In this document: positions 6,131 through 7,012 of the stretch, one piece after another
How the letters are laid out: every line of letters begins with the position of its first letter
How positions within the stretch are numbered: position 1 is the stretch's first letter
Assembly (NCBI GenBank): GCA_011371465.1
Contig: DRQL01000235.1
Coordinates: 1-7,012, forward strand
Source of the DNA: Gammaproteobacteria bacterium
Lineage (GTDB): Bacteria; Pseudomonadota; Gammaproteobacteria; DSM-19610
Direction of reading: 5' to 3'
DNA: 7,012 bases
Position numbers and translations under genes: made by a program
Notes under the pieces: model-generated
The model's input: only the letters and a program-made list of their open reading frames with translations
Told to the model about the DNA's origin: nothing
Database searches by the model: none

Positions 6131-6150
6131 CCGTTTTTACCGGGGTTCAA
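6123..6150 (-). promoter_or_regulatory. Putative sigma70 promoter for the set 2 minor-pilin operon
   Basis: On the minus strand TTGAAC (6150-6145), a 16-bp spacer and TATACT (6128-6123). Both hexamers are good (four and five of six consensus positions). Transcription would start near 6116, about 35 nt before the fimT ATG. The hexamer shares bases 6125-6128 with the -10 on the other strand. Confidence 0.6.
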
Positions 6151-6205
6151 GGATGGACCGAAGCGGGCGCCGGATGGAAGTGTCCCGCGATATGATTCAG
6201 GGCAA

Positions 6206-6211
6206 AGGGAG
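6206..6211 (+). promoter_or_regulatory. Ribosome-binding site deciding the pilE-like start
   Basis: AGGGAG, seven bases before the ATG at 6219. It selects this start over upstream in-frame ATGs such as the one at 6192, and over a frame that stays open back into the fimT region. Confidence 0.75.
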
Positions 6212-6218
6212 TTGCGTC

Positions 6219-6626
6219 ATGGACAGACTCGACACACCGGGTTTTACCTTCTTCGAATTACTGATCACGCTGGCCATTGTTGCGATTCTCGCTACCGTTA
6301 CCGTTCCTTCCTACACCGGGCTGGTTGCCAAATCACGACGCGGCGATGCCATGGCCGCGCTGGCGCTGGTTCAGCTCGCGCAGGAACGCTGGCGGGCCGC
6401 CAACCCGGCCTATGCCGGAGACCTCGTTACGCTGGGCTGGAGTCAGGCAACATCACCCGATGGCTACTACGCGCTGCGTATCCGCAACGCGGATGCCGGC
6501 AGCTTCCTGGTGCTTGCCCGGCCGACGGGTGTGCAGCAGTCCGACCCCTGCGGACCCTTTGCACTGGATGCCAACGGACCGGTGTACGGCGGCGGGTACG
6601 CAGACGCTGATTGCTGGAAGCGTTAG
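6219..6626 (+). CDS. pilE: PilE-like type IV pilin
   Basis: A 135-residue pilin. The short leader ends at G8 (MDRLDTPG|FTFFELLITL) with Glu at +5 (E13), followed by the helix and VPSYTGLVAKSRRGDAMAAL (29-48), the PilE-family junction where a helix continues as ALVQLAQERW with the preceding SRRGDA block. The C-terminus has C111 and C132 in the CGPFALDANG...DCW arrangement typical of PilE, probably a disulfide-closed loop. In P. aeruginosa pilE lies downstream of pilY1; here a PilE-like gene stands alone, divergent from the minor pilins and 51 nt ahead of thiO. It could be a minor pilin or an accessory pilin. Whether another pilE follows pilY1 outside the window cannot be seen. Confidence 0.88.
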   Translation: MDRLDTPGFTFFELLITLAIVAILATVTVPSYTGLVAKSRRGDAMAALALVQLAQERWRAANPAYAGDLVTLGWSQATSPDGYYALRIRNADAGSFLVLARPTGVQQSDPCGPFALDANGPVYGGGYADADCWKR

Positions 6627-6677
6627 GGACGCAGGGAAACCGGCAGTAACAAGCGGTGAATCTCCGGGTACTGCGCG

Positions 6678-7012
6678 ATGACAGACTGTATCGTCATCGG
6701 TGCCGGCCTGATCGGCATGCTGAGTGCCTGGGAACTGGCGGAGGCCGGAATGCAGGTCACCGTGCTGGAAAAAGGTCTCCCCGCGCGTGAATCCTCCTGG
6801 GCCGGCGGCGGTATACTGTCGCCACTCTATCCCTGGCGTTACCCGGATGCCGTCAATGAACTGGCCCGCTGGAGCCAGCGCGTCTACCCGGATTTCTGCA
6901 GCCGGCTGGAAGCAGCATCGGGTATCGATCCGCAATGGACCCGTTCCGGCCTGTTGATCGCAGAGGCCGGCGACCGACCGGCAGTCGATGACTGGCGGGT
7001 CCGTTTCGGGAC
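6678..7012 (+). CDS. thiO: ThiO-like glycine oxidase, N-terminal part (runs off right edge)
   Basis: The first 111 codons are present and open at the right edge. ThiO is an FAD-dependent amine oxidase that converts glycine to iminoglycine for the thiazole ring of thiamine. CIVIGAGLIGMLSAWELAEAG (part at 4-23) is the Rossmann FAD-binding motif GxGxxG, and E31 ends the second strand (VTVLEK). ARESSWAGGGILSPLYPWRY (36-55) is highly characteristic of gammaproteobacterial ThiO and related D-amino acid oxidase-like proteins. The ATG at 6678 has no strong Shine-Dalgarno; the gene may depend on transcription from the pilE-like gene. A thiO-type gene also flanks fimT in P. aeruginosa, so this looks like conserved neighbourhood rather than functional linkage to pili. 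Confidence 0.88.
   Translation, partial: MTDCIVIGAGLIGMLSAWELAEAGMQVTVLEKGLPARESSWAGGGILSPLYPWRYPDAVNELARWSQRVYPDFCSRLEAASGIDPQWTRSGLLIAEAGDRPAVDDWRVRFG

Noticed and set aside
5970..6218. An 83-codon N-terminal extension of the pilE-like frame
   Set aside because: It would run through fimT and both promoters, and a type IV pilin leader is short; the ATG at 6219 has a good Shine-Dalgarno.
5771..6610. A 279-codon plus-strand open frame spanning fimT, the promoter region and the pilE-like gene
   Set aside because: It crosses the divergent promoter region and overlaps two well-supported pilin genes in other frames; composition is Arg/Gly-rich without a domain.
6453..6935. A 160-codon minus-strand open frame opposite the pilE-like gene and thiO
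   Set aside because: Both plus-strand genes are recognisable by motifs; this frame has none.

Overview
The window is a type IV pilus minor-pilin locus from a GC-rich proteobacterium, most likely a gammaproteobacterium. Three things point there: the thiO-fimT/fimU-pilVWX-pilY1 neighbourhood resembles that of Pseudomonas aeruginosa, the protein sequences fit the PilV/PilW/PilX/PilY1 families, and GC-ending codons predominate. I cannot name the genus. Almost every base is coding, and I see no IS element, tRNA, rRNA or CRISPR array.

Layout. On the minus strand, read right to left, there are two consecutive minor-pilin sets. The first transcribed is 'set 2' (6082 to 3318): a FimT/GspH-like pilin, a PilW-like pilin, an unusually long PilX-like protein and a short PilV-like pilin. 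These genes overlap or are 2 nt apart, and two use GTG starts. A non-coding stretch of 191 nt follows. Next comes 'set 1' (3126 to 1): FimU/GspH-like, PilV, PilW, PilX and the N-terminal 126 residues of the tip adhesin PilY1, which runs off the left edge. On the plus strand, right of a 136-nt divergent promoter region, lie a small PilE-like pilin (6219-6626) and the start of thiO (glycine oxidase, thiamine pathway), which runs off the right edge.

How the genes work together. In known systems the H/I/J/K-type minor pilins (FimU/FimT, PilV, PilW, PilX) form a tip complex with PilY1 that primes pilus assembly and displays the adhesin. Set 1 is the canonical version. Set 2 is a second complete H/J/K/I complement without PilY1. 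Its FimT has a C-terminal GRTR, the GRxR signature linked to DNA binding by FimT in natural transformation, while the set 1 protein lacks it. The most interesting hypothesis is therefore two interchangeable pilus tips, one carrying PilY1 for adhesion or sensing and one tuned to DNA uptake or another ligand. The role of set 2 is inference.

Regulation. Between the set 2 fimT and the pilE-like gene are two sigma70-like promoters pointing outward, with overlapping -10 hexamers sharing the TATA core. That would couple the two transcripts or make them mutually exclusive. I found no convincing intrinsic terminator between sets 2 and 1, so read-through is possible. A near-match to the AlgR consensus lies upstream of set 1.
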